NCBI GenBank assembly: GCA_963823675.1
Contig: CAWGMT010000012.1
Span: 1,116,001 to 1,180,000 of the forward strand
DNA from: CAWGMT01 sp963823675
GTDB taxonomy: Bacteria > Planctomycetota > Planctomycetia > Isosphaerales > Isosphaeraceae
Reading direction: 5' to 3'
Length of the DNA stretch: 64,000 nt
The notes under the pieces were generated by a model. The model was not told the DNA's origin. It saw only the letters and a program-made list of their open reading frames with translations, and ran no database searches. Position 1 is the stretch's first letter. Every line of letters begins with the position of its first letter. Of this stretch, positions 10,336 through 20,355 are shown in pieces. The translations under genes were made by a program, and so were the position numbers.

Positions 10336-11382
10336 ATGAGCGGACGCGGGGCGTGGGTCGTGTTGATTGCGTCGGCGATTGCCGGCTGCGGCGGGTCGGA
10401 TGGCATCGGCGAAGGCGCGTCCGCCGAAGCGTCAAGGCCGAGCGCATCCCGGCCCGTGGTGTTCGTCGGCTTCGATGCCAGCCAGCCCCTCGTGCGCGCC
10501 TTGGAAAAAGGCCAGATCCAGGGGTTGGTGGTGCAAAACCCGCTCAAGATGGCCGAGCTGAGCGTCAAGACGATGGTCAAGTACCTCGAGAAGCAGCCCG
10601 TCGAGGCCAAGATCTCGACCGGCGAGACCCTGGTGACGCCCGAGAACATGAACGAGCCCGACATCGCCAAGCTGATTCATCCGCCCCAGGTCGAGAACCA
10701 GAGCGAAGGCAGCCTCTCGGGCGTGAAAGCCAAGAAGTGGCGGGTCATGGTCATTCCCAAGGGAACGACGCACGAATTCTGGAAGACCATCCACGCCGGC
10801 ACGCTCAAGGCCGCCCTAGAGCTCGGCAACGTCGAAGTCATCTGGCAGGGCCCGCAGCGAGAAGACGACCGCGTGCTGCAAATCCAGCTTGTGCAAAGCG
10901 CGATCGCCGCCGGGGTCGACGGCATCGTGCTGGCTCCGCTCGACGCGCGGGCCCTCGTGCAGCCGGTCGAGGCGGCCGTCGCCAAGGGGATCCCCGTCGT
11001 CATCTTCGACTCGGGGCTCGAGTCCGACAAGACGGTCAGCACCATCGCAACCGACAACTACCACGGCGGAGTGCTGGCGGCCAAACGGCTGGGTGATTTG
11101 CTCAAGGGCCAGGGCAAGATCATCCTCTTGCGCTACGCCGTCGGGTCCGAGAGCACCGAACAGCGCGAGAAAGGGTTTACCGACACGCTCGCCGCGGAAT
11201 TCCCCAAGATCACTTATCTTTCGGACAGCGAATACGCCGGCCCGACCTCCGACTCATCGCAGCAGAAAGCCCAGAGCCTGGTGACGCGCTACCGCGGACA
11301 GGTTGACGGGATTTTCTGCCCGAATGAATCCGCAACCTTTGGAATGCTGCGGGCTCTGGAAGGGGCAGGGATGCTTAAGTGA
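10336..11382 (+). CDS. Sugar-binding lipoprotein of ABC importer, apparently circularly permuted
   Basis: A 348-residue protein. The ATG at 10336 has GGGAGA seven bases upstream and a lipoprotein signal (VVLIASAIAGCGG, Cys18). Residues 39-117 (VVFVGFDASQPLVRALEKGQ ... AKLIHPP) match the C-terminal end of RbsB-type binding proteins. Residues 133-348 (KKWRVMVIPKGTTHEFWKTI ... ATFGMLRALEGAGMLK) match the N-terminal two-thirds and stop exactly where VVFVGFDAS should follow. The halves are therefore in swapped order, joined by QVENQSEGSLSGVKA. The frame is uninterrupted, and its stop overlaps the ATPase start (GTGA). The role is capturing a pentose/hexose-type ligand outside the membrane; the ligand is unknown. 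A rearranged assembly cannot be excluded. Confidence 0.85.
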   Translation: MSGRGAWVVLIASAIAGCGGSDGIGEGASAEASRPSASRPVVFVGFDASQPLVRALEKGQIQGLVVQNPLKMAELSVKTMVKYLEKQPVEAKISTGETLVTPENMNEPDIAKLIHPPQVENQSEGSLSGVKAKKWRVMVIPKGTTHEFWKTIHAGTLKAALELGNVEVIWQGPQREDDRVLQIQLVQSAIAAGVDGIVLAPLDARALVQPVEAAVAKGIPVVIFDSGLESDKTVSTIATDNYHGGVLAAKRLGDLLKGQGKIILLRYAVGSESTEQREKGFTDTLAAEFPKITYLSDSEYAGPTSDSSQQKAQSLVTRYRGQVDGIFCPNESATFGMLRALEGAGMLK

Positions 11383-12894
11383 TTGATCGGGTGGGGATCA
11401 CGCCTGTGTTGTTGGAAATGCGTGATGTGAGCAAGTCGTTCGGCGCGACCCGCGCTCTTGAGAGCGTCTCGCTGGGGGTTGATGGGGGGGAAGTGCGCGC
11501 ATTGATCGGCGAGAATGGGGCCGGCAAGAGCACGCTCGTGAAGATCCTGAGCGGGGCCTACCAGCCCGATTCGGGGTCGATGCGTCTCGCGGGCGCTGCT
11601 CACGCGCCCCGGGGGCCGCGCAATGCGCTGCGCGCGGGGTGGCCATGATCTACCAGGAGCTGGCCCTGGCGCCGGAGCTGACGGTCGAGGCCAACATCAT
11701 GCTCGGGCAGGAACGCGTTCGAGCCGGTTTCATCCGGCGGTGGGAACATCGTCGCGTCGTCCGCCAGGTTCTCGACCTCCTCGAGCATCCCGACATCCGG
11801 CCCGAAGCCCGGGTCAAGGACCTCGGGGTCGGGGCGCAGCAGTTGGTCGAGGTGGCACGCGCGCTGGTTTCGAGCACCAGGTCATCGTCTTCGACGAGCC
11901 AACCAGCACGCTGACTGAGCACGACGCCGACCGGTTGTTCGTCATCATCGAGCGCCTGCGCCTGCGGGGGCTGGCGATCATCTATATCAGTCATTTTCTC
12001 GAGGAGGTCGGCCGCATTGCCCAGACCTACACCGTGCTGCGCGACGGCCGGGCTGTTGCGTCGGGCGCGCTCGCCGAAACGAAGCTCAAGACGATCATCG
12101 CGCACATGGTCGGACGCGACCTCGAGGAACTCTTCCCGCAGGTGCCGCACACAGCGGGCGAGTCGATCCTCGAGCTGAAGGGACTGAAGACCCGCAAGCA
12201 CGGCAAGCCGGCGAACCTCAGCCTGCGGCGTGGCGAGATCCTGGGAATCGCCGGCTTAGTCGGCGCAGGTCGCACCACCCTGCTGCGTGCCATCTTCGGC
12301 CTGGAGCCGGTGGTCTCGGGACACATCCGGGTCGAACACGTTCTCGCCGGGCCGGCGCCGGCGGCGGCGCGGATCAAGCAGGGACTCGGGTTTCTGAGCG
12401 AGGACCGCAAGGGCGAGGGCCTGGCTCTGTTTCGCTCGATCGAGGACAACATGACTTATTCAGCGCTCGGGCGTCATGCGCGGTGGGGCTGGCTGCGGCT
12501 GAAAGAGCGACGCGCCGTCGTGGCCGGGTGGATGGAACGGCTACGGATCCGCGCGACCGGCCCTGGCCAGGCCGCCGTGTCGCTCTCAGGGGGCAACCAG
12601 CAGAAGCTGGCGCTCGCGCGGCTGTTGCATCAGGAGGCCGACATCCTGCTCCTGGATGAGCCGACCCGCGGCATCGACGTCGGCTCCAAGGCCGAGATCT
12701 ATCGCTTGATCGGCGAACTGGCCGCGCAAGGCAAGGCCATCCTGGTCGTCAGCTCTTACCTGCCCGAGCTGTTCGGAATCTGCGACCGGATTGCCGTGAT
12801 GTCCCGGGGTACGATTTGCGAGCCCCGTCGCGTCTCGGAATGGACCGAGCACGCCGTGATGGAAGTGGCGACGCGAGTCGATGGGAAGAGCTAA
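11379..12894 (+). CDS. Sugar ABC transporter ATP-binding protein, RbsA/MglA type (two frameshifts as read)
   Basis: A duplicated ATPase of about 505 residues that powers import with the adjacent lipoprotein and permease. The first half has Walker A GENGAGKST (residues 43-51), YQELALAPELTVEAN, a degenerate signature region (LGVGAQQLVEVARAL) and Walker B VIVFDEPTSTLTEHDA. The second half has a degenerate Walker A (GLVGAGRTTLL), signature LSGGNQQKLALARLL and ILLLDEPTRGIDVGSKAEIY, as in the sugar (CUT2) class. The GTG at 11379 overlaps the upstream stop by four bases. The gene is in three frames. Adding one G to GGGG at about 11636 and one G at about 11873 (TTTCG-AGC) restores it, which points to indel errors. 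Confidence 0.88.
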
Positions 12895-12912
12895 GGCGAT
12901 GTGCGAGAATCA

Positions 12913-12964
12913 TTGTCGCCTTTCGCTCTGCGAAAGGATGTTTTTTCGCAGAGGTAAAGACGAC
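12913..12964. repeat. Palindromic interspersed element, family A (degenerate copy)
   Basis: TTGTCGCCTTTCGCTCTGCG pairs imperfectly with the second arm ending AAAGACGAC. The near-perfect copy of the same element lies at 45024-45075. It sits between the ATPase and permease genes of the sugar importer. Confidence 0.65.
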
Positions 12965-13022
12965 TTTTCCGGCGACTTACCTGCGCGAAGTTCCTCAGCT
13001 CGTGGACAGAGGGGTACCCCGA

Positions 13023-14081
13023 GTGGCGACCAGCTCCGACTATGTACCAGCAACGCGGCCCATGGCGTTTCGCCGCACGGTGGACTGGGCATGGACCGTC
13101 TTCGGTCCCTTCCTGGGCTTGCTCCTGATCACGGTGCTTTTCGCCGCGCTGACGCGTGGATCGGGGCAGTTCTTGACGCTGTATAACTGGCGGACGATCG
13201 CCGTTCAGACGGTCATTGTCGGCACGGCCGCGCTCGGGATGACGATCATCATGATCGCGGGGGGCATTGACCTCTCCGTCGGCTCGACGGTAGCCCTGGT
13301 GACGGTATCGATCGTGCTCTTCGAGCGCAAGCTCGACCTGATCTTGCCCGAGTCGATGCGCGCGGCGAAGCTGGCCTTGCCGCTGGCCATGATCCTGGGG
13401 ATATTGCTGGGCGGCCTGTGCGGGGCGATCAACGGCGGCTTGATCGCCGGCCTGCGCGTCGTGCCGTTCATCGTCACGCTGGGGAGTTACAAGGTCTACC
13501 GCGGCCTGGCGACGTGGTTGTCATCCAGCACGACGATCTACACGCCCAATGAGGCCAAGGGGTGGTGGTTCAGCCAGATCATGGCTGTCGAGCCCAGGCC
13601 GGATTGGCTCCTGGTCGCGCCCGGCGTCTGGGCGTGGCTGGCTCTCTGCATACTCGTGGCGATCGCCTTGCGCTACAGTTTGCTCGGGCGCTATGTTTAC
13701 GCGGTCGGCTCGAATGAAGCGACCGCGCGGCTTTGCGGGATCAACGTGCCCGCCATCAAGATCGTCGTCTACGCTCTGGGCGGCCTGGCGGCGGGGCTGG
13801 CGGGAGCCCTCCAGTTCGTATACATCTTCGGAATTGGAGACCCGACGACCGCGGGCGGTCTGGAGCTTCAGGTCATCGCGGCCGTCGTCATCGGCGGCGG
13901 GAGCTTAAGCGGCGGCGAGGGAACCGTGCTCGGAACGCTGATCGGCTGCCTGATCATGTCGGTACTGAACAATGGCTGCGTCCACGCGAATATTCCCAAC
14001 CCCAGTCAGGATATCATCATCGGGATCATCATCGTCGCCGCGGTGACGCTTGACCGGCTTCGCCGCAAGAGTGGTGTATAA
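13023..14081 (+). CDS. Sugar ABC transporter permease, RbsC/XylH type
   Basis: About 352 residues with 9-10 membrane segments. Family hallmarks are seen: LGMTIIMIAGGIDLSVGS, then GLCGAINGGLIAGLRVVPFI, and the coupling-loop area GSNEATARLCGINVPAIK, plus VIGGGSLSGGEGTVLGTLIG. It forms the membrane channel of the importer with the preceding lipoprotein and ATPase. A GTG at 13023 with AGGGG upstream is preferred; an ATG at 13062 is possible. The gene is intact. A 128-base gap holding a palindrome separates it from the ATPase gene. Confidence 0.92.
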   Translation: MATSSDYVPATRPMAFRRTVDWAWTVFGPFLGLLLITVLFAALTRGSGQFLTLYNWRTIAVQTVIVGTAALGMTIIMIAGGIDLSVGSTVALVTVSIVLFERKLDLILPESMRAAKLALPLAMILGILLGGLCGAINGGLIAGLRVVPFIVTLGSYKVYRGLATWLSSSTTIYTPNEAKGWWFSQIMAVEPRPDWLLVAPGVWAWLALCILVAIALRYSLLGRYVYAVGSNEATARLCGINVPAIKIVVYALGGLAAGLAGALQFVYIFGIGDPTTAGGLELQVIAAVVIGGGSLSGGEGTVLGTLIGCLIMSVLNNGCVHANIPNPSQDIIIGIIIVAAVTLDRLRRKSGV

Positions 14082-14379
14082 GCTCCAATTGACACTCTCG
14101 GAACAGACTACTACCATGCCTCATTCAAAACGCGGTCTCATCGCGAACCGGACACTCGGTACGACATACGACCTGTACCGACGCTTTCCTTGGGGCGGAT
14201 CAGGATTCCCATCGAGGACGGAATCGTCGATCTGGAACTGAGCAAATGCCCAATCCGCTCAAAACGGACGAGTAAAACGTCACTGGCTAGAGAACATAGC
14301 TAAGAACAATAAACAGGAAAAGCATTGACGAGCAGGCGAAGCTCGTAGTGCTGAGAGCCTACATCATCCGCACAAGGAA
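14082..14379. other. Intergenic, possible promoter only
   Basis: TTGACA at 14089 and TACCAT at 14112 are 17 bases apart and could form a sigma-70-type promoter toward the flippase gene. This is weak evidence. A 41-codon frame from 14116 shows no family resemblance and I do not call it. Confidence 0.25.
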
Positions 14380-15934
14380 GTGCTCGCGCGAATGGCCGGG
14401 ACATCTCTCAACCCGCGAACACGGAAGTCACGGTATGACCGCCGGCCGCCGCCGCGGCCAGCCGGCGGGACTGACCGATCGGGCACGCTCGACCGGCCGA
14501 TCCGGCGCCGGATCGCTTCCAACTTCGTCTACCTCAGCGCTGCCGAACTGGTGTGCCGGACGACGTCGGTTCTGGTCTCGCTGACGCTTGCCTATCGGCT
14601 GGGGGTGGCGGGTTACGGACGGATTGAGTTTGCATTCAACATCGTGTTCTGGCTCGTGTTGCTTTTGCGTGACAGCACCGACGTCATCGTGGCGCGCGAG
14701 TTGTCGCGGCATCCTCGGCTGATCCGGCCGTTGGTAGACCAGGTGCTGGCTTACAAGACACTGTTTGCGCTGGTCTTGTTCTCGCTCTTGACGATCGCGG
14801 GCACGGTGACGCTCGGCGATCGATCGGACCGGCTCATCCTGGTGTTGTACGGAGCGATGCTCTTCACGACGGCCATCGGGCTCGACTTCGTCTTTCGAGG
14901 GACCGAGCGCATGGGGCTGGTAGCGATCTCGCTTTGCATTCGCACGGGGATGTACGCCATCGGCGTCCTGTGCTGGGTGCACGACGCCAGCCGGATTGTG
15001 CTTGTCCCGATCTTGCTGGCGAGCGGCGAGGTGAGCGGAATCGCACTGGTATGGTTGGCGTACCTGAAGGAGCATCGCCTTCCCAGGCCCCGGTTGAGCG
15101 TGCGGTTCCTCCTGGTGTTGATTCAGCGGGGACGGAACGTCTGCGTCATGCAGCTTTCGCAGGCGATCATCAACTCGGCCGACCTTCTGGTGGTGGGGTT
15201 CTTGAGCACCTGGGGCGAGGTTGGCCGCTACGGCGCACCCCACCGGATGGTCACGGCTCTCTTGACTTTCGGCTTGATCCTCCAGCAGGCCTCGTTCCCC
15301 GCCTTGTCGCGGCTCTGGCGCAATACGGCCTGCGCGGGGCGTGAAGCGCTCAACTCCCTGGTGGAAGTGCTCATGACGGGCCTCCTGCCGGTCGCGGTGG
15401 GCTGCACCATTCTGGCCGATCCCCTGGTTCACTTGCTCTTGCCGGAGGATTACGCGGGGGCAGGCTTCTTGCTCGCGCTGGGCATCTGGCGCACCGCTTT
15501 TGATCCTCGCGTATCTCTATCAGATCACGCTCATCGCGATGAATCGCGAGCGACTGGGCGTGCGGACCCTGGCCGTGGGCGCCCTGGTCATCTGCCCGCT
15601 GGTGATCGTGCTGCGTTTGAAGCTGGGGCTGCCGGGAGCGGCGCTGGGGGTGATCCTGGTCGGACTCGGGCTGGTGGTCGCTGGCTACGGTTGCCTGGCA
15701 CGCGAGGGGAGACAGCCCGCCTGGCATCATCATCTGGCGCGGCCGCTGGCCGCGTCACTGGCGATGGTCCCGGTATGTCTCTATCTCAAGAACCATCACT
15801 ATCACGTGGTCCTCGCGGTGGTAGCCGGAGCACTCGCGTACATCGTGACGTGGCTGGCCCTGGGCGGCCTGGGCCATACGCGATTGTGGAGGACCGCGCT
15901 ACGGCCACGGCCGTGCCCTGACACGGCGCCGTGA
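14380..15934 (+). CDS. Polysaccharide flippase (Wzx/MATE-like), one frameshift as read
   Basis: About 515 residues with 12-14 membrane segments. The oligosaccharide-flippase pattern is visible: SNFVYLSAAELVCRTTSVLV, then YRLGVAGYGRIEFAFNIVFW, QLSQAIINSADLLVVGFLST and LLPVAVGCTILADPLVHLLL. It moves lipid-linked glycan units across the membrane. The last 145 codons are in another frame. Removing one T from TTTT at about 15499 joins LGIWRTAL to ILAYLYQITLIAMNRE. The start is uncertain: the first 40 residues are basic and no good ribosome-binding site is seen. A GT4 enzyme follows 19 bases later. Confidence 0.82.
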
Positions 15935-15953
15935 TCTCGACAGGAGGTCAACG

Positions 15954-17247
15954 ATGAAGATCCGCATGATCACGACGTTCTTCGGCGAGCACAGCTTTGG
16001 TGGAGATGCCGCCTACGTCGAGCGGCTCAGCGAAGCGTTGTGCCGCCGGGGCCACGAAGTCCACGTCACGTATTGCGTTGATGCGTTCGAAATCGGTCCG
16101 CGGCGGGCATCCGCTCCGAACGTACTCGCGGCCGCCGGAACTGCACGTCCACCCGCTCAAGAGCCCCTTCGGCATCCTGTCACCGATCGCGACTCAGGTG
16201 ACCGGCCAACCGTGGCTCAAGACCCGCGCGCTGGGCGAAGCTCTCGACGACGTCGACACCGATCTCTTCCACTTCCACAACATCTCGCTGGTCGGAGGGC
16301 CGGGGGTTCTCGGGCTCGGGACCAATCGGCCGCACCGTCCGGATCATGACGGCCCACGAATACTGGCTGATCTGTCCGATGCACCTGCTCTGGAAATACG
16401 ACTGCAAAGCCTGCGACTCGAGAAGTTGCGTGAGCTGTTGTTTGAGAGGGCGCAGACCGCCCCAGGCCTGGCGCACCACCGCGCCATCGAGCGTGGTCTC
16501 GGCCAGCTCGATGCCCTGGTTTTTCCCAGCCGACATGCGCTCGATGAACACCGGCGGCGCGGTATCGGTGAATTTGTGCCTCTGGTGCATCTTCCTTATT
16601 TTCTGCCCGACCAATGGTCGGGCGGAATCGAGAACGCTCCACCCGAGCGATGGAATCGACCCTATCTCGCCGCCGCGGGCCGGCTGGTCAAACTGAAGGG
16701 ATTTCAGCGACTGATCCCGCTGATGCGGCACCTCCCCGAAGTGGACCTGCGAATCGCGGGAACGGGGCCCTATGCGCCAAGCTGCGAGCTCTGGCGGCCG
16801 ACCTTCCCAACGTGCGCTTCGAGGGGCTCCTGGGCGGCAAGGCCCTGGCCCGGCTCTTCCGCAGCGCGCGCGGTTGTGGTTCCGTCGCTTTTCCCCGAAA
16901 CCTTCGGTTACGTCGTGCTGGAAGCTTTCGCCATGGGCACGCCCGTCGTCGTCCACGAAGGGGGCGGCGCGCTCTACGAGACGGCGGTCAAAACCGGCGG
17001 CGGGCTCGGATACTCTTGCGACGTCGAGCTCTTGACGGCCCTGCGGCGGGTGGTCCACGATCACGACCTGCGCAACGAGCTGGCCGCGCGAGGATACGCC
17101 ATGCGGATGGGCGAATGGTCGGAGAGCGAGCATATCGCTCGCTACCTCGAACTCGTCGCCCTGGCACGCTCCGCCCGCGGCGGATCGCCCCTCGCCGGAC
17201 CGCACGTGCGGCTGGGGAAGCCAGAGTTCCGCAAGATTCCTGGGTAA
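15954..17247 (+). CDS. Glycosyltransferase family 4 (GT-B), about five frameshifts as read
   Basis: The gene starts MKIRMITTFFGEHSFGGDAA, an ATG with AGGAGGT upstream, and ends PLAGPHVRLGKPEFRKIPG. The reconstructed protein is about 430 residues. It includes RIMTAHEYWLICPMHLLWKY, a Cys-rich insert (KACDSRSCVSCCLRG) common in planctomycete GT4 enzymes, DALVFPSRHALDEH, AAGRLVKLKGFQRLIPLM and the donor-binding EX7E motif PETFGYVVLEAF. Shifts are needed near 16098, 16320, 16470, 16775 and 16865. It transfers a sugar from a nucleotide donor; the acceptor is probably the glycan moved by the adjacent flippase. A real pseudogene is possible, but all conserved blocks are intact. Confidence 0.75.
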
Positions 17248-17294
17248 TTCTCCAGAACAATCGGGGTTACGAGCAGGAAGACGAAGAAGAATCG

Positions 17295-17344
17295 GATTAA
17301 GAGTAAGATTAAGATTATGATTATGATTATGATTAAGATTAAGA
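17295..17344. repeat. Hexamer microsatellite (GATTAA/GATTAT)n
   Basis: About eight tandem six-base units of the type GATTAA, GATTAT and GAGTAA. It is complementary in sense to the TTAATC-type array at 17459-17524, so the two could pair as a long imperfect inverted repeat around the start region of the YfhO gene. Confidence 0.85.
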
Positions 17345-17420
17345 ACGGGCCATGATCCGAGGGTCTCTGGAATGCTGGTTCGATCGCGCGAAGCAACGAT
17401 GACAACGATCAGCCGGCGGA

Positions 17421-20126
17421 TTGAGTCTCGATCTTACTCTCCCTCCTGATCCTCTTCGCAATCCTAATCCTAATCCTAATCTTAATCTTAATCTTAATCT
17501 TAATTCTAATCTTAATCTTGATCCTGTTCTTAACGCTCTTCGTCCGGTCGGCTCACGCTCCCCAGCACGCCAATCGACGCTTGGCAGCCTCCCAGGAGCC
17601 CCCCACTTGCAGCGTAGCGTATTGGCTGGATGGTTTCCCCCTCTCGCCTTGCTCGCGCTGGGTGCTCTTTGCTTTGCGCGACTGGCGGCTCATCCCTCGG
17701 CCTTGATCGTCAACGCCGTCAAACCCTCGATCGACCGCGCCAATCGGGCCGGTCCCCGCCCCGTGGGTAACGACCTCGTCAATTACGTCTTGCCCCAATA
17801 TCTCTCGATCACGCGCACGATCGAGCGCTTCGGCCATTTCCCGCTATGGGACACCCGCGGTTTCGGGGGACGGCCGCTCTGCGGCAACCCTCAGAGCGGT
17901 CTGTTCTACCCGCCGGTGTGGGCCGCGTGGTGGCTGCGATTCCCCGCGGCGCCGGGTTGGCTCACCGTGGCGCATCTTGTATCGGCTGGGCTCGGTGCAT
18001 ATCGCCTCTCGAGGTTCCTGGGCGCGGGTCGAATCGCGGCGACGGTCGCTGCGGGCACTTACCAGGCGTCGCCCTATCTGCTGGCTCACACCTTCGAAGG
18101 GCACTATCCCCACGTCTGGTCGGCCTGCTGGTATCCCTGGGCGTTCTGGTCCTGTGCCCAGTGGCGCGCCGGCCGGAAGGGCGGCGCGGTGTTTCTACCT
18201 GTGTTTCTGGCCCTCGCGTACCTGACGGGCCACCCTCAGGAATGGCTGCTTCTGGTACTGGCCCTGGCTACATGGTCGTTCATTGATATCTTCAAGGCCC
18301 TGCGGGATCACGGAGCGGGCCGCGCGGTCCGGGAGGCCCTTTGGAGGGGCGCCGCACTGGCACTCTCGCTGGGAATCGCCGCCGTCGAAATCGCTCCCGA
18401 GTGGGCGGTCCGGCCGTGGCTGCTCTACAACCGGCTGCGATCCTCGGGCCTGGCGATGCCGCGGCGCTACCACCTGAGCGCGCTAAATGGGATCCAGTTG
18501 CTCAGCCCGACTGCTCTCGGCGGTCCGGCCGATTACTTCGGCGACGACAATTACTGGGAGACGGTCTTCTCGGTCGGCTTCGTGCCGCTGGTTCTGGCCG
18601 CCATCGCCGTGCTACGTCATGGACAGAGGCGCCTGGTGTGGGGCTGGCTCGTCCTGGCGGGCTTCGCAGTCTGGTTCGCCTGCGGACGAAACCTCGGCCT
18701 TTATGCCTTGCTTTACGCCACCATTCCGGGAATGAGCTGGTTTCGCGTGCCGGCGCGATCCCTTTTTCTGGCCGCATTGGGGGTGGCCGTACTGGCCGGA
18801 ATGGGCATCGACACCCTGCACCGAGAGCTCGCCGACTTGGTCTCGTGGCGCAGATACGCGCGGCGGTTTGCCGCGGTCATGCTGGCCGGTCTGGTCCTTT
18901 TGCTCGTGTTGCAAGCCCAGCGGGGCTCGCCGCTTTCGCCGCCACGCACGGCTCGCGCGGCCACGCGCGTGCTCCACGACCCACGTTTCTGGCTCTGCGT
19001 CGGCGGCCTGACGGTCTTAAGCGCAATGGGATGTCTCGGCCCGGGGCAGGGCGAACGCTGGCGACGCTCGGCCGGCGCGTTCGCCGGCCTGCTTGCCTTC
19101 GTCGAGCTCGGCTGGGCTGGCTACGCGTTGATTCGGGTCGCACCCGCCGACCTATTCATCGGGCCCGAGCCGATCGGAACCACTATCAACCGGCTCGCCA
19201 ACCTGCACGCGGATAACGTCCCGGCCCGGATCAAGGCGAGAGACACGTTCTACGATGATTTGCGCACGATCGCCGCCGGCCTGGAAAAGACCAATATCAA
19301 CGACGTTTTCCAGCTCGATCATGCCGCGCGGCTCTATGAAATGCTTTACCGTCCCACGGCTCGCCCTCGGCCCCACGAGGCGGGACTGCTCATGCGTGAG
19401 CCGGTCAACCATTTCGAGCGCGGAGTGCGCCAGGCGATTTTCGACCGTATGAGCGTCGGCTACCTGGTTTCCGACCGCTTCGAGCCCGACCCGGGCTGGC
19501 CGGTCATCGCCAGGGGACAGGTGGGCGCATTGTGCTATGTGATTGCGCGTAATCCCACCACGCTTCCCCGCGCCTACGTCGTACCCGCGGTGACGGTCGC
19601 GAAGGAGCCGCCCCCGTCCATTCTCTCGCTCTTCCGCGGGCTCGATCCACGCCAGTCGGTTGTGACGGATCACGACCCGTTGGCCGAGGTGCCGACCGGG
19701 CCCCGCCAACGCTTCACCCCCGCGCAGTGGGCCTCGCTCGACCCCGATCGGCCCATTCTCAATGTCGCGACTCAGGCTCCCGGCCTGCTGGTCGTCGCCG
19801 ATACCTGGATGCCCGGCTGGACGGCGCGCGTCGATGGGCAGATCGTGCCGATCCTGCGCGGAAACGTCGCGCAGCGAGTCATTCCGATTCTTCACCCCGG
19901 AGCGCACACCATCGCCATGAGCTACCGGCCACCGGGGCTGGTGCTGGGAATCTGGGTGATGTCCGGCTCACTGCTCGCGTGGCTGGCCGTGGCTGGTTCC
20001 TCTTTGCTCACGAAGTACCTGAGTCACAGTGGCGCATCATCCACCATGACGACCCTGCCGCCGAGCCGCCTGAGGGCGGCCGCCGCGCGCTGCTCCGTCC
20101 GGTATCGGATTACGGTCATCAGATAG
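17421..20126 (+). CDS. YfhO-family polytopic membrane protein
   Basis: The frame has 901 codons from a TTG at 17421. That start would place the hexamer repeat in the protein (NPNPNLNLN), so a TTG at 17622 just before the first helix (LAGWFPPLALLALGALCFA) is a real alternative. About 13 membrane segments follow. Family blocks include HFPLWDTRGFGGRPLCGNPQ, AYLTGHPQEWLLLVLALATW, GMSWFRVPARSLFLAALGVA and the C-terminal domain (ADTWMPGWTARVDGQ, LHPGAHTIAMSYRPPG). Proteins of this type act in lipid-linked sugar transfer to surface polymers. It follows the flippase/GT4 pair and is paralogous to 1164-4149, but intact. Confidence 0.85.
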   Translation: MSLDLTLPPDPLRNPNPNPNLNLNLNLNSNLNLDPVLNALRPVGSRSPARQSTLGSLPGAPHLQRSVLAGWFPPLALLALGALCFARLAAHPSALIVNAVKPSIDRANRAGPRPVGNDLVNYVLPQYLSITRTIERFGHFPLWDTRGFGGRPLCGNPQSGLFYPPVWAAWWLRFPAAPGWLTVAHLVSAGLGAYRLSRFLGAGRIAATVAAGTYQASPYLLAHTFEGHYPHVWSACWYPWAFWSCAQWRAGRKGGAVFLPVFLALAYLTGHPQEWLLLVLALATWSFIDIFKALRDHGAGRAVREALWRGAALALSLGIAAVEIAPEWAVRPWLLYNRLRSSGLAMPRRYHLSALNGIQLLSPTALGGPADYFGDDNYWETVFSVGFVPLVLAAIAVLRHGQRRLVWGWLVLAGFAVWFACGRNLGLYALLYATIPGMSWFRVPARSLFLAALGVAVLAGMGIDTLHRELADLVSWRRYARRFAAVMLAGLVLLLVLQAQRGSPLSPPRTARAATRVLHDPRFWLCVGGLTVLSAMGCLGPGQGERWRRSAGAFAGLLAFVELGWAGYALIRVAPADLFIGPEPIGTTINRLANLHADNVPARIKARDTFYDDLRTIAAGLEKTNINDVFQLDHAARLYEMLYRPTARPRPHEAGLLMREPVNHFERGVRQAIFDRMSVGYLVSDRFEPDPGWPVIARGQVGALCYVIARNPTTLPRAYVVPAVTVAKEPPPSILSLFRGLDPRQSVVTDHDPLAEVPTGPRQRFTPAQWASLDPDRPILNVATQAPGLLVVADTWMPGWTARVDGQIVPILRGNVAQRVIPILHPGAHTIAMSYRPPGLVLGIWVMSGSLLAWLAVAGSSLLTKYLSHSGASSTMTTLPPSRLRAAAARCSVRYRITVIR
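17459..17524. repeat. Hexamer microsatellite (CCTAAT/CTTAAT)n
   Basis: About ten six-base units (AATCCT, then AATCTT). It is in the YfhO reading frame and translates as NPNPNPNLNLNLN if the TTG at 17421 is the real start. Unit count is likely variable between strains (inference from repeat type). Confidence 0.85.
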
Positions 20127-20355
20127 TGTTCAGACGTCTCGTTCTTTTCTCATTCCGGGTAACCTCCGATAATATCACCCTGCGTCGCGTACAACGCCGT
20201 CAGACATGCGAGGACAGCGCCGTCAGGCATCCGAGGATGGGCGTACTTACCCACGTCGCCGGGCCGACCGCGTACAGACGACCGACGAATAAGCGATCCC
20301 AGCCACGCACGCCCCGAGAGCCGCGCTCCGGCCGAATTCGGCATGCTGAATCGGG

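Noticed and set aside
11379..12894. Programmed frameshifting in the ABC ATPase
   Set aside because: Neither break has a slippery heptamer, and adding a single G restores the standard protein at each.
17295..17524. Hexamer arrays as a CRISPR or origin iteron array
   Set aside because: Units are six bases with no spacers, and there is no replication gene nearby.
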